DNA from: an uncultured Lachnospiraceae bacterium
GTDB taxonomy: Bacteria > Bacillota > Clostridia > Lachnospirales > Lachnospiraceae
Assembly: GCA_947173945.1 (NCBI GenBank)
Contig: CAMWGV010000006.1
Location: forward strand, 1 to 64,000
Length of the DNA: 64,000 nt
Reading direction: 5' to 3'
The position numbers and the translations under genes were made by a program. Under the pieces are notes generated by a model, which was not told where the DNA came from, did not search any database, and worked only from the letters and a program-made list of their open reading frames with translations. This document shows positions 34,876-43,266 of the stretch, one piece after another. The first letter of the stretch is position 1, and every line of letters begins with the position of its first letter.

Positions 34876-37158
34876 TTAACTTTCTTTATAATAGTTTATG
34901 AGGCAGCCTGCCAATATGATATCTCTTTCATCATCAGTCAGATCACCAAGTTTAAGCGATATCTCCCTCATATCATTATTGACGATAAATGCCTTAATTA
35001 TCTCTGTTTTATTTTTTATTGCATCGGCTATTCCCGGAATGAAAACATAATCATCAACCGCAAACTGATAATCCTCATCCATAACAAATGGAAGCATACC
35101 CCAGTTTATAAGATTAGACCTATATCTTTTTGTAGCATATTCCTTCGCAATATTTGCCCATCCACCAAGAACCTTCTGACAGGATGCTGCCTGTTCTCTC
35201 GCTGAACCATCGCCCGGCTTAACAGCAAATATTGTACTTCCATAACCAAGATTTTTTCCTTTTATCTCAGGATATTTTTCTTTTATTGTATGAACAGTGC
35301 TGTGCATTTCATCACTGGTCTTGCACAGGCAATTACCTGCTTCTCTTTCTCTTTCAATTGCCTGTATTGCCTTTGCACGTCCAACATATTCCGGATCCTT
35401 TCTTGACAGAGTAAACTCAGCAAGTCCGAGCGGATTTGACCTGTAGGAAGATGTCTCACCTGATGGAATAAGCTCATCCGTCGTTGTAACAGGGTCATTG
35501 ATAACAGATGCAACCTTAAGAAGAAGATTGTCTGTGAGCGGTATCATTTCCGGCCAATCCTTGATATTAGGTCCAAACTTTATTTCTACAGATGCATCAG
35601 CCTTTCCAACACCATCATATACTCTGTTATCATATATACTCTTATCAAAGAAATACTTTGGTGAAGTATACTCAACATCAATATCCGTTGCCGCCGTGAG
35701 GTATCCCTTATTGACAGCAGTCGCTGCTATGGAACGTGCGTCCATAAGTGCGACGGATGATATTTGTCCACTCTGAACCTTTGAACCTTCTCTGTTCGGG
35801 AAGTTTCTTGTTGAATGTCTTATACTGAAAGCATTATTTGCCGGCGTATCTCCTGCACCAAAGCAAGGACCGCAGAAGGCTGTTTTTACAATAGCGCCGG
35901 TTCCTATAATGTCTGCAAGTCTTCCATTCTTTGCAAGTTCCATATAAATTGGTGTACTTGCAGGATAAACGCTTAAAGTAAATTCATCAGAACCGATAAA
36001 ATGTCCCCTTAAAATATCTGCAGCATCAACAATATTCTCATAGCCACCACCTGCACAGCCTGCAATAATACCCTGATCCACATAAAGCTTTCCATCCCTG
36101 ACCTTATTTTTCAGTGTAAAGTCAACCTTTCCATCCAACGATATAAGTGCCTTCTTCTCCACATCCTCAAGAATATCCATAAGATTTTTATTTAAATCTT
36201 CGATTGTGTAAACATTACTTGGATGGAACGGCATTGCTATCATAGGCTTGATTTCTGACAGATTTACATATACCACGCCATCGTAATACGCAACGTCTCC
36301 CGGATTCATCTCCTTATATGCTTCCGGTCTCTTGTGTATCTCATACCAGTTCTTAATCTCATCATCTGTCTTCCAGATAGAGGACAGACATGTTGTCTCT
36401 GTGGTCATTACGTCTATGCCTATTCTGAAATCAGCCGAAAGCTTATCAACGCCCGGTCCTACGAATTCCATCACCTTATTTTTTACATATCCGCAATCAA
36501 ATGTTGCTCCTATAATGGCAAGTGCCACGTCCTGTGGGCCTACTCCCTTTGTAACCTCACCATCCAGATAAATTGCTATAACACCAGGCTTTGAAACATC
36601 ATAGGTTCTCTTTAACAGCTGCTTTGCAAGCTCTCCGCCGCCCTCGCCTATTGCCATTGTACCAAGCGCACCGTATCTGGTATGGCTGTCTGAGCCAAGT
36701 ATCATCGCTCCACATTCTGCAAGCATTTCTCTTGCATACTGATGTATAACTGCCTGATGAGGCGGAACATATACTCCACCATATCTTTTCGCACATGAAA
36801 GACCAAACATATGGTCATCCTCATTTATTGTTCCACCGACTGCACAAAGTGAATTGTGGCAGTTTGTGAGTACATACGGAATAGGAAATTCCGTAAGTCC
36901 AGATGCTCTTGCAGTCTGTATAATTCCTACAAAAGTAATATCATGGGATGTCATTTTATCAAACTTAATCTTAAGCTTTTCCATATTCCCTGATGTGTTG
37001 TGCTGCTCCAAAATACCATATGCCATTGTATTTTTTGCCGCATCATCTTTTGATATGTTTATACCCTTGCTGCCAAGCACTGCCTTTGCATCACCGTTAT
37101 CTTCAACAAGTTCTGTTCCATTTAACAGGTAGGCTCCTGTTTCATATAATTTAATCAT
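34876..37158 (-). CDS. aconitase-family hydratase
   Basis: 760 residues with the aconitase domains in order. Likely [4Fe-4S] ligands are C368 ([14 protein letters not shown]) and the pair C429/C432 ([12 protein letters not shown]). Other conserved strings are [13 protein letters not shown] (154-166) and [14 protein letters not shown] (445-458); a swivel-domain region follows, with [19 protein letters not shown]. The enzyme should isomerise citrate to isocitrate or a similar tricarboxylic acid. The usual first-ligand context GSCTN reads AGCAG here, so the exact substrate is less certain than the family. A GGAGGT site precedes the ATG, and the terminator at 34826 follows the gene. No other citric-acid-cycle gene is adjacent. 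Confidence 0.8.
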   Translation of the reverse strand: MIKLYETGAYLLNGTELVEDNGDAKAVLGSKGINISKDDAAKNTMAYGILEQHNTSGNMEKLKIKFDKMTSHDITFVGIIQTARASGLTEFPIPYVLTNCHNSLCAVGGTINEDDHMFGLSCAKRYGGVYVPPHQAVIHQYAREMLAECGAMILGSDSHTRYGALGTMAIGEGGGELAKQLLKRTYDVSKPGVIAIYLDGEVTKGVGPQDVALAIIGATFDCGYVKNKVMEFVGPGVDKLSADFRIGIDVMTTETTCLSSIWKTDDEIKNWYEIHKRPEAYKEMNPGDVAYYDGVVYVNLSEIKPMIAMPFHPSNVYTIEDLNKNLMDILEDVEKKALISLDGKVDFTLKNKVRDGKLYVDQGIIAGCAGGGYENIVDAADILRGHFIGSDEFTLSVYPASTPIYMELAKNGRLADIIGTGAIVKTAFCGPCFGAGDTPANNAFSIRHSTRNFPNREGSKVQSGQISSVALMDARSIAATAVNKGYLTAATDIDVEYTSPKYFFDKSIYDNRVYDGVGKADASVEIKFGPNIKDWPEMIPLTDNLLLKVASVINDPVTTTDELIPSGETSSYRSNPLGLAEFTLSRKDPEYVGRAKAIQAIEREREAGNCLCKTSDEMHSTVHTIKEKYPEIKGKNLGYGSTIFAVKPGDGSAREQAASCQKVLGGWANIAKEYATKRYRSNLINWGMLPFVMDEDYQFAVDDYVFIPGIADAIKNKTEIIKAFIVNNDMREISLKLGDLTDDERDIILAGCLINYYKES

Positions 37159-37187
37159 GTTCTGACCTCCATTAAATTGTTAATCTA

Positions 37188-38660
37188 TTAATATGCCATA
37201 ATGTGCTTTTCAGCGTCGGCAATACTGTCATACTTTGAGTTACTGATTGACAACTCACTTTCATGTTGTAAAATAGATGTTCTCTGTGACATATATGTAA
37301 GCTCATCTGCCTCAGTACCATTAACATAATATGTTCCACCCATATCCTGACAGCTTGAAACCTCATATAATGAAACACCGTCAAATTGTGTAAGACTATA
37401 CTCAGTTCCATCACTTCTTCCAAAAGAAATAGGGAATGTTAAAAGGTAACTGTCATTGCAGAAGCTCCTTATATTGACAAAGCCCGCATATACGGTCTTG
37501 CTTCCGTCATAGGTATATACGTAGCATCCCACATAATCATTTCCTACAAATGCAGAGTTAAATAAAAACATCTCCGCTATTCCATCATCATTTATATCGT
37601 GAAGCAAAATTGAATCCGGCTTGAGCTGTTCAAATTTGTTTTCAAGAATATAATTCCCTGTATCTGAGTTTGCTAAATCTGATTTGAGTCTTCCCTCAAT
37701 ATCCTCTGTAAAGTCAAGATATGCAAGCTGCCAGTCATTGAGCATTGAGCGTTTTACTGACTCCAAGTCAAAGCTATCGCCATAAACCTTTGCGATTTCA
37801 TTCATCAATTCGGAAGCTTCCTCTTTCTTATCGTTAGAGACCAAAGAGGAAAGCATATCCTCATAATAAGGTATCCCCAGCTTATATGCGTCATCATATA
37901 ATGCCTTATATTTATTTTGATAATTCGTATCTGTCGGGTCAATCAACTCCAGATTGCATGCTCTCATAACCTGCAGGTATTTTTTATTGTCCCTGAGTTT
38001 TACAAGTTCCTCATAATGGTTTCTATATATATTTACGCACATTGCATTGTTAAGTATTACTCCCGAATACTCATATGCATCATAGTACGACGAGTTTGTT
38101 ACAAGCACACTCATTGAAACTATAGCGTCATACGATATTTTTTCATCGAGAAAATCCTGATATTTTTCGTTAAGAAGCTCTATCATATACTGTTCCTTAT
38201 CAACCGTTTTCATTCGCTTCTGAACATTCATGGAACGGGTATTTGTATCATGGGCTGTCTCAATATCATAGTTTAACACAGCCTGCCAATACTCTGTCAT
38301 AATTTTCTTTAACTCATTATGGTCCAAATCCCTGCTGTATTTATCAAATATGACTCCTGTCTTTTCTATGCTTTTAATCGCATCAAGCCCCGCTGCTGCT
38401 TCCTCATAGCTCTTATGTCCATCTATGTAGCTTTGACATATAGATGCCGCATATGAATCAAGATAGGACATAACTTCCTCTTTCTGGTTATCACTTAGTT
38501 TTTCATAACATTCAAGTGCCGTAGGCCACTGTCCTGCATCGATATTGTCAAACACCCGGCGTACCTTGTAATATGGACTTAAGAAAATAATACTTCCAAC
38601 CAGCTCCAATGTAATAAGGATGAATGAAATAATAATACATTTTCTCCATTTCTGTCTCAT
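37188..38660 (-). CDS. membrane-anchored protein with a C-terminal VCBS/FG-GAP-like segment
   Basis: 490 residues. One N-terminal membrane helix (about 9-29) anchors a large outer part made mostly of helices (about 35-330). Near residue 360 comes LLHDINDDGIAEMFLFN, a Ca-binding-like DxNxDG motif of the VCBS/FG-GAP kind, followed by beta-strand sequence. Family not recognised. The ATG overlaps the stop of the upstream zinc-ribbon gene (TAATG), so the two are translated together and probably cooperate. The similar N-terminal wording SPYYKV/SPYYDK in the two proteins after the membrane helix suggests related membrane-proximal parts. Confidence 0.6.
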   Translation of the reverse strand: MRQKWRKCIIISFILITLELVGSIIFLSPYYKVRRVFDNIDAGQWPTALECYEKLSDNQKEEVMSYLDSYAASICQSYIDGHKSYEEAAAGLDAIKSIEKTGVIFDKYSRDLDHNELKKIMTEYWQAVLNYDIETAHDTNTRSMNVQKRMKTVDKEQYMIELLNEKYQDFLDEKISYDAIVSMSVLVTNSSYYDAYEYSGVILNNAMCVNIYRNHYEELVKLRDNKKYLQVMRACNLELIDPTDTNYQNKYKALYDDAYKLGIPYYEDMLSSLVSNDKKEEASELMNEIAKVYGDSFDLESVKRSMLNDWQLAYLDFTEDIEGRLKSDLANSDTGNYILENKFEQLKPDSILLHDINDDGIAEMFLFNSAFVGNDYVGCYVYTYDGSKTVYAGFVNIRSFCNDSYLLTFPISFGRSDGTEYSLTQFDGVSLYEVSSCQDMGGTYYVNGTEADELTYMSQRTSILQHESELSISNSKYDSIADAEKHIMAY

Positions 38661-39148
38661 TATTCCACCTCCTGTTCTTCCGCATAAGCATCTGAAATTG
38701 TAGCATCCGACGGTGTAGCCATTATCTCAAGTTTTTCCCTGATTTTATCCACATCAGTCTGAGATGCAAGCTCGGGGTAATTCAAATCAAAGCGTTTATC
38801 ATTTTTATCATAATAAGGCGAAATAACCATAAAATATATGAAAGCTCCAACCAAAACGAGACCCACAATAGCTAGACTTAAAAACGTTACTCCTGCTATT
38901 TTTAATCCCTTTGAAGCTTTTACCTCCGTTATTGGAATACTTTTTACTTCTTCAAGCGCTTTTTCAACCTCTTCATCATCAAATATAGCTTCCTCTTTTT
39001 CTTTTTCCTCCAATATATCCTGTTCTGCCATTGCTATAAGAATATCTTCTTCATCCTCCGACACTGAATCCTGTGCAATTGGAAGTCCACATATTTCACA
39101 AATCTCCGCATCATCCGGATAACTTTTTCCACAACATTTCTTACTCAT
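38660..39148 (-). CDS. zinc-ribbon membrane protein
   Basis: 162 residues. The start KKCCGKSYPDDAEICEICGLP is a zinc ribbon (two CxxC-like pairs); a long acidic linker follows, then one membrane helix (about 88-112, IAGVTFLSLAIVGLVLVGA) and a short outer tail. Bacterial proteins with this layout often sense or assemble membrane complexes; the exact role is unknown. First gene of a two-gene unit with the DxNxDG protein. The divergent por operon starts 220 bp away. Confidence 0.65.
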   Translation of the reverse strand: MSKKCCGKSYPDDAEICEICGLPIAQDSVSEDEEDILIAMAEQDILEEKEKEEAIFDDEEVEKALEEVKSIPITEVKASKGLKIAGVTFLSLAIVGLVLVGAFIYFMVISPYYDKNDKRFDLNYPELASQTDVDKIREKLEIMATPSDATISDAYAEEQEVE

Positions 39149-39271
39149 CTCTAACTCCCATTAATTGTTTCATTTCAAATACAAAATCCATATTATTATA
39201 CCAACTTCAAAAAGTATATTCAAGAAATATGTATAAATATGTATAAATAAGTGTTTTTTTGTTTGACGGTA

Positions 39272-39299
39272 TTTACTTTTTTCGTCGTAATGATATAAT
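39272..39299 (+). promoter_or_regulatory. probable por operon promoter (extended -10)
   Basis: TATAAT at 39294-39299 is preceded by TG at the extended -10 position, with TTTACT 16 bases upstream as a weak -35. It lies 70 bp before the porC start codon in the divergent gap. Confidence 0.55.
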
Positions 39300-39368
39300 A
39301 GTTTAGGTTTTTAAGGATTATTTACATCATATATTTTTATGTGATTGTTTTCACAAGGGAGTAATATT

Positions 39369-39941
39369 ATGAAGAAAAACATTGAAATCAGATGGCATGG
39401 CCGAGGTGGACAGGGTGCAAAAACAGCTGCCTTGTTATTGGCTGATGTTGCATTTAGTACAGGCATGCATGTTCAGGGCTTTCCTGAATACGGACCTGAG
39501 CGAATGGGGGCGCCTATAACTGCATACAACAGAATTGGCGAGTCTCCTATACGGGTACACTCAAATATTTATGAGCCGGATTATGTAGTTGTTGTTGACG
39601 AAACACTGCTTCATTCCGTAGATGTGACAAAAGGGCTCAGCAAAAGCGGCGGCATTATAATTAACACAACAAAAAGCAAAGAGGAAATTCTTCCTTTGCT
39701 CAACGGATACGAGGGAAATGTTTATACGATTGATGCACATTATGTATCTATGCAGACACTTGGCAGATATTTCCCAAATTCTCCTATGCTTGCTGCTATC
39801 GTCAAGGTTGCAGATATTATGGACCAGGAAGTTTTCCTCTCACACATGGAAGCATCCTACCAACATAAATTTGCTAAGAAACCGGAAGTTATCGAGGGCA
39901 ACATGAATGCCCTGAAAATGGCATTTCAGGAGGTGAAATAA
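39369..39941 (+). CDS. porC: 2-oxoacid:ferredoxin oxidoreductase, gamma subunit
   Basis: 190 residues. The start IEIRWHGRGGQGAKTAALLL and the FPEYGPERMGAPITAYNRI string define the gamma subunit of pyruvate/2-oxoacid:ferredoxin oxidoreductases. It completes the active centre built with alpha and beta subunits. The four-gene order gamma-delta-alpha-beta (porC, porD, porA, porB) is the archaeal/clostridial form that makes acetyl-CoA and reduced ferredoxin from pyruvate; a branched-chain oxoacid substrate is possible. I start at the ATG at 39369, eight bases after AAGGGAG. The stop overlaps the porD start. Confidence 0.92.
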   Translation: MKKNIEIRWHGRGGQGAKTAALLLADVAFSTGMHVQGFPEYGPERMGAPITAYNRIGESPIRVHSNIYEPDYVVVVDETLLHSVDVTKGLSKSGGIIINTTKSKEEILPLLNGYEGNVYTIDAHYVSMQTLGRYFPNSPMLAAIVKVADIMDQEVFLSHMEASYQHKFAKKPEVIEGNMNALKMAFQEVK

Positions 39942-40249
39942 TGTCACAGGCAACAGATATAACAAAGATAAATGAACAAAGTCCTTATTATGACATTACA
40001 CCGGGAAACCAGATTTATGGCGGTGGAGGTTCCCGAAGATTTAACACAGGTGAATGGCGTACCCAGACCCCTGTCATAGACTGGGACAAGTGTACTCAAT
40101 GCCTATTGTGCACCCCTGTATGTCCTGACAGTTCAATACCTGTGTCAAACGGACGACGCGAGGATTTTGACTACGACCACTGCAAAGGTTGCGGAATATG
40201 TGAAAAGGTTTGCAGCTTTGGCGCAATAACTATGAAGGAGGGTATGTAA
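39941..40249 (+). CDS. porD: 2-oxoacid:ferredoxin oxidoreductase, delta (ferredoxin) subunit
   Basis: 102 residues with two [4Fe-4S] motifs, CTQCLLCTPVCPDSS and CKGCGICEKVCSFGA. They carry electrons from the thiamine centre of the enzyme to external ferredoxin. The first 50 residues hold the conserved GGGSRRFNTGEWRTQTP that docks the subunit. It overlaps porC by one base and is followed by porA after one base. Confidence 0.95.
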   Translation: MSQATDITKINEQSPYYDITPGNQIYGGGGSRRFNTGEWRTQTPVIDWDKCTQCLLCTPVCPDSSIPVSNGRREDFDYDHCKGCGICEKVCSFGAITMKEGM

Positions 40250-40250
40250 T

Positions 40251-41432
40251 ATGTCTATTCGTGAAAGAATGTCAGGAAATGAAGCTGTAGCTCACGCAAT
40301 CAAACAGATTAACCCTGATGTTATGCCGGCATTTCCTATTACCCCTTCAACGGAAATACCACAGATGGTATCATCATTTATCGCAAATGGTGAAATAGAT
40401 ACTGAATTTATCCCTGTAGAATCTGAGCACAGCTCCATGAGTGCAACAATGGGTGCAAATGCTGCCGGTGCAAGAGCACTTACAGCTACATCCTCCTGTG
40501 GTCTTGCATACATGTGGGAGCTTCTTTATGTAGCTGCATCAGACAGACTTCCTGTTGTACTTGCTCTTGTAAACAGAGCACTTACAGGACCTATCAATAT
40601 TAACTGTGACCACTCTGACAGTATGGGTGCAAGAGATGCAGGCTGGATTCAGATTTATGCCGAAAATAATCAGGAGGCATATGATAATTTTATTCAGGCA
40701 TTCCGAATTGCTGAGCATCCTGACGTAAGGCTTCCTCTTATGGCATGTCAGGACGGATTCATAACAAGCCATGCAGTTGAAAATATTGAACTTATAGAGG
40801 ATGATAAGGTTAAAGAATTTGTTGGTGAATATAAACCTGAAAATTATCTTTTAAATCCGGATATGCCTATGGCTGTAGGTCCTTATGCCAACTCTCCGTT
40901 TTATATGGAAACGAAAATGAACCAGCGACTGGCAATGGAAAACGCAAAGAAGGTTATACTTGAGGTTGCAGAGGAATTTGAAAAAATGTCTGGCAGAAAA
41001 TATGGCTTCTTTGAAGAATATAAGCTTGACGATGCTGATTATGCCATAGTTATTATCGGTTCAGCAGCAGGAACAACAAAGGATGCTGTTGACGAGCTTA
41101 GAGAGCAGGGAATAAAAGCAGGACTTCTTAAAATAAGAGTTTTCAGGCCATTTCCAGGTGAAGCAATTGCAAATGCATTAAAAAATGTCAAAGCAATTGC
41201 AATTATGGACAGAGCAGAAAGCTTTTCAGCATGCGGAGGTCCTATAGGCTCTGAGCTTAAGGCTGCTCTATTTGATTTAAGAATAACATCTACTGTAGTT
41301 AATTATTTCTACGGAATAGGTGGACGTGATTACACAGTTGCCGAAGCAAAAGCAGTATATCAGGATCTTATAAATTATGTTTCCGGTACTGCTGACGTTG
41401 AAAATTTCAAATATATCGGTCTTAGAAAGTAA
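40251..41432 (+). CDS. porA: 2-oxoacid:ferredoxin oxidoreductase, alpha subunit
   Basis: 393 residues. It begins with RMSGNEAVAHAIKQINPDVM and AFPITPSTEIPQMVSSF, the pyrimidine-binding domain that positions thiamine diphosphate, with EHSSMSATMGANAAGARALT next. The C-terminal half has the transketolase-like domain with VFRPFPGEAIANALKNVKAI and the SCGGPIGSELKAA-type loop (here ACGGPIGSELKAAL). Together with porB it cleaves pyruvate to acetyl-CoA and CO2. Ribosome site AAGGAGGG. Confidence 0.94.
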   Translation: MSIRERMSGNEAVAHAIKQINPDVMPAFPITPSTEIPQMVSSFIANGEIDTEFIPVESEHSSMSATMGANAAGARALTATSSCGLAYMWELLYVAASDRLPVVLALVNRALTGPININCDHSDSMGARDAGWIQIYAENNQEAYDNFIQAFRIAEHPDVRLPLMACQDGFITSHAVENIELIEDDKVKEFVGEYKPENYLLNPDMPMAVGPYANSPFYMETKMNQRLAMENAKKVILEVAEEFEKMSGRKYGFFEEYKLDDADYAIVIIGSAAGTTKDAVDELREQGIKAGLLKIRVFRPFPGEAIANALKNVKAIAIMDRAESFSACGGPIGSELKAALFDLRITSTVVNYFYGIGGRDYTVAEAKAVYQDLINYVSGTADVENFKYIGLRK

Positions 41433-41447
41433 ACGGAGGAAAAGGAT

Positions 41448-42380
41448 ATGGCTTTTAATTTTAAAGAAGTAATGAATAAACCGGAACGTCTTGCTCCAGG
41501 GCATAGAATGTGTGCCGGCTGCGGTGCCACCATTGCTGTAAGAACAGTTCTTCGTGCCCTAAAGCCTGAGGACAAGGCTGTTATAGGCAATGCTACCGGA
41601 TGTCTTGAAGTATCATCCTTCATGTATCCTTATACTGCATGGGAGGACAGCTATATACACAATACCTTTGAAAATGCAGGTGCTACACTCTCCGGAGTTG
41701 AAACGGCATATCATGCCCTTAAGAAAAGAGGCAGACTATCTGAAAATTATAAATTTATAACATTTGGTGGTGATGGTGGAACATATGACATCGGACTCCA
41801 GTCCCTCTCAGGAGCAATGGAGCGAAACCACGATTTAGTTTATGTCTGCTACGATAACGAGGCCTATATGAACACAGGTATACAACGTTCGTCTGCAACT
41901 CCTATGTATGCAGATACAACCACAACACCTGTAGGCTCACACTCCAATGGTAAAATGCAAAACCGTAAGGATCTTGCTGCAATCATTGCAAACCATAATA
42001 TTCCATACGTTGCCCAGTCAACACTGATTGGAACCATGAAGGATTTATATGAAAAATCCGAAAAGGCTATATATACTCCGGGTGCAGCCTTCTTAAATGT
42101 AATGGCGCCATGCCCAAGAGGCTGGAGATACGACACTCCGGATATTATGAATATATGTAAGCTTGCAGTAGAAACATGCTACTGGCCTTTGTTTGAGGTA
42201 GTTGAAGGCAAGTGGATTCTTAACTACGAGCCAAAGAAAAAGCTCCCAATTGAGGATTTCCTCAAAACACAGGGGCGTTTCAAGCATCTTTTCAAGCCTG
42301 AGAACGAACAGCTTCTTGTCCAGTATCAGGAAGAAGTTGACCGCCGCTGGGAGGAACTTTTATTTAAGTGTTCACGTTAA
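41448..42380 (+). CDS. porB: 2-oxoacid:ferredoxin oxidoreductase, beta subunit (TPP-binding)
   Basis: 310 residues. Conserved parts are PGHRMCAGCGATIAVRTVL (Cys ligands of the cluster near the active site), ATGCLEVSSFMYP, the thiamine diphosphate motif FGGDGGTYDIGLQSLSGAME ending in CYDNEAYMNTGIQRSSATPM, and APCPRGWRYDTPD near the C-terminus. It holds the cofactor and one [4Fe-4S] cluster. Last gene of the por operon; the giant palindrome starts five bases after its stop and probably acts as terminator. Confidence 0.95.
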   Translation: MAFNFKEVMNKPERLAPGHRMCAGCGATIAVRTVLRALKPEDKAVIGNATGCLEVSSFMYPYTAWEDSYIHNTFENAGATLSGVETAYHALKKRGRLSENYKFITFGGDGGTYDIGLQSLSGAMERNHDLVYVCYDNEAYMNTGIQRSSATPMYADTTTTPVGSHSNGKMQNRKDLAAIIANHNIPYVAQSTLIGTMKDLYEKSEKAIYTPGAAFLNVMAPCPRGWRYDTPDIMNICKLAVETCYWPLFEVVEGKWILNYEPKKKLPIEDFLKTQGRFKHLFKPENEQLLVQYQEEVDRRWEELLFKCSR

Positions 42381-42384
42381 CGCA

Positions 42385-42721
42385 AATAAAAGACTGCCAC
42401 GCAATACAGCTTATACTATAACATAAAACCGTTATGAAGACGTCGGTACTTGAGTTGGGTTCAGGAACATATACAGATAGCATAGAAAAACACGCTTTCG
42501 CTCGATTACGACGTAACGGTACTAAAAATTGCCGGTTTAAGACTTTCCCATATAAAGGAATCTTAGACCGGCAATTTAAGTACCGACGTCTCCAGACGGT
42601 TTTTCTATGCTATCTGTATATGTTCCTGAACCTCAACTCTTAGTACCACTACGTCTGAATCGAGCGAAAGCGTGTTTTATGTTACAGTATAAGCTGTATT
42701 GCGTGACAGTCTCTCTTATTT
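42385..42721. repeat. giant imperfect palindrome with swapped blocks
   Basis: This 335-bp gap between the convergent porB and yqeG genes is almost wholly self-complementary. Outer arms 42391-42429 and 42674-42712 match at 37 of 39 bases. Middle arms 42452-42490 and 42600-42639 match apart from one inserted base, and the top hairpin is AAATTGCCGGT/ACCGGCAATTT (42526 and 42567). Two further complementary pairs exist, 42439-42451 with 42578-42590 and 42491-42525 with 42640-42674, but they cross the middle arms: between the arms the blocks have changed places. As RNA it would form a stem of about 90 bp with internal loops, or alternative folds. No ORF here looks real. It may end transcription on both strands. 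Confidence 0.9.
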
Positions 42722-43228
42722 TCTGCTTTTGATTTTGTGCTTTCTTAAATAAAAGAACAGCACCAGCTTTTCCGGTATTCTTTTCAGGATTATTTGTATT
42801 TCCTCATGCTTTGCTATAGGTTTTACTAAAATACTATGGAGTTTTGCGTTATTTGCGCCCCATATATCCGTAAAAAGCTGATCTCCTACAAATAAAGTTG
42901 TTTCCTTATCTGTACCCATTTTTTCCATCGCCTTCAAATACCCACCGGCAAGCGGTTTTCCTGCTTTATATATATAGCTGGCGCCAAGCTCCCTGTTAAA
43001 GTCCGAAACACGCTGTTCACCATTGTTTGATAAAAAACAAACAGAGTATCCGAGACTCATAAGCTTTTGAATAAGCTTTTTTGCCTTTTCATTCAAAGGT
43101 GCATCATGCTCTACCAATGTATTGTCTATGTCAAATATTACTCCCTTATAGCCCTTTCTGTAATATTTACTAAAATCAATTGAATAAGCAGAGTCATAGT
43201 ATTCACTTGGATAAAATATTTTGAACAT
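42716..43228 (-). CDS. yqeG: YqeG-family HAD phosphatase
   Basis: 170 residues. The HAD motif I is KGVIFDIDNTLVEHDAP, motif II SVCFLSNNGEQRVSDF, motif III with KPLAGGYLKAMEK and motif IV VGDQLFTDIWGANNAK. It is a subfamily IIIA phosphatase; in Bacillus relatives it is linked to ribosome or nucleotide metabolism but the substrate is not established. The 3' end abuts the giant palindrome. UvrC lies 38 bp upstream. Start ATG after GAGG. Confidence 0.93.
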   Translation of the reverse strand: MFKIFYPSEYYDSAYSIDFSKYYRKGYKGVIFDIDNTLVEHDAPLNEKAKKLIQKLMSLGYSVCFLSNNGEQRVSDFNRELGASYIYKAGKPLAGGYLKAMEKMGTDKETTLFVGDQLFTDIWGANNAKLHSILVKPIAKHEEIQIILKRIPEKLVLFFYLRKHKIKSRK

Positions 43229-43266
43229 TAATATATCCTCACTTTATTTGAGTTTATTTTATATTA

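Noticed and set aside
42434-42643. 69-codon open frame inside the giant palindrome
   Set aside because: It reads straight through complementary arms, has no ribosome site and no plausible protein sequence; the frame is a by-product of the repeat.
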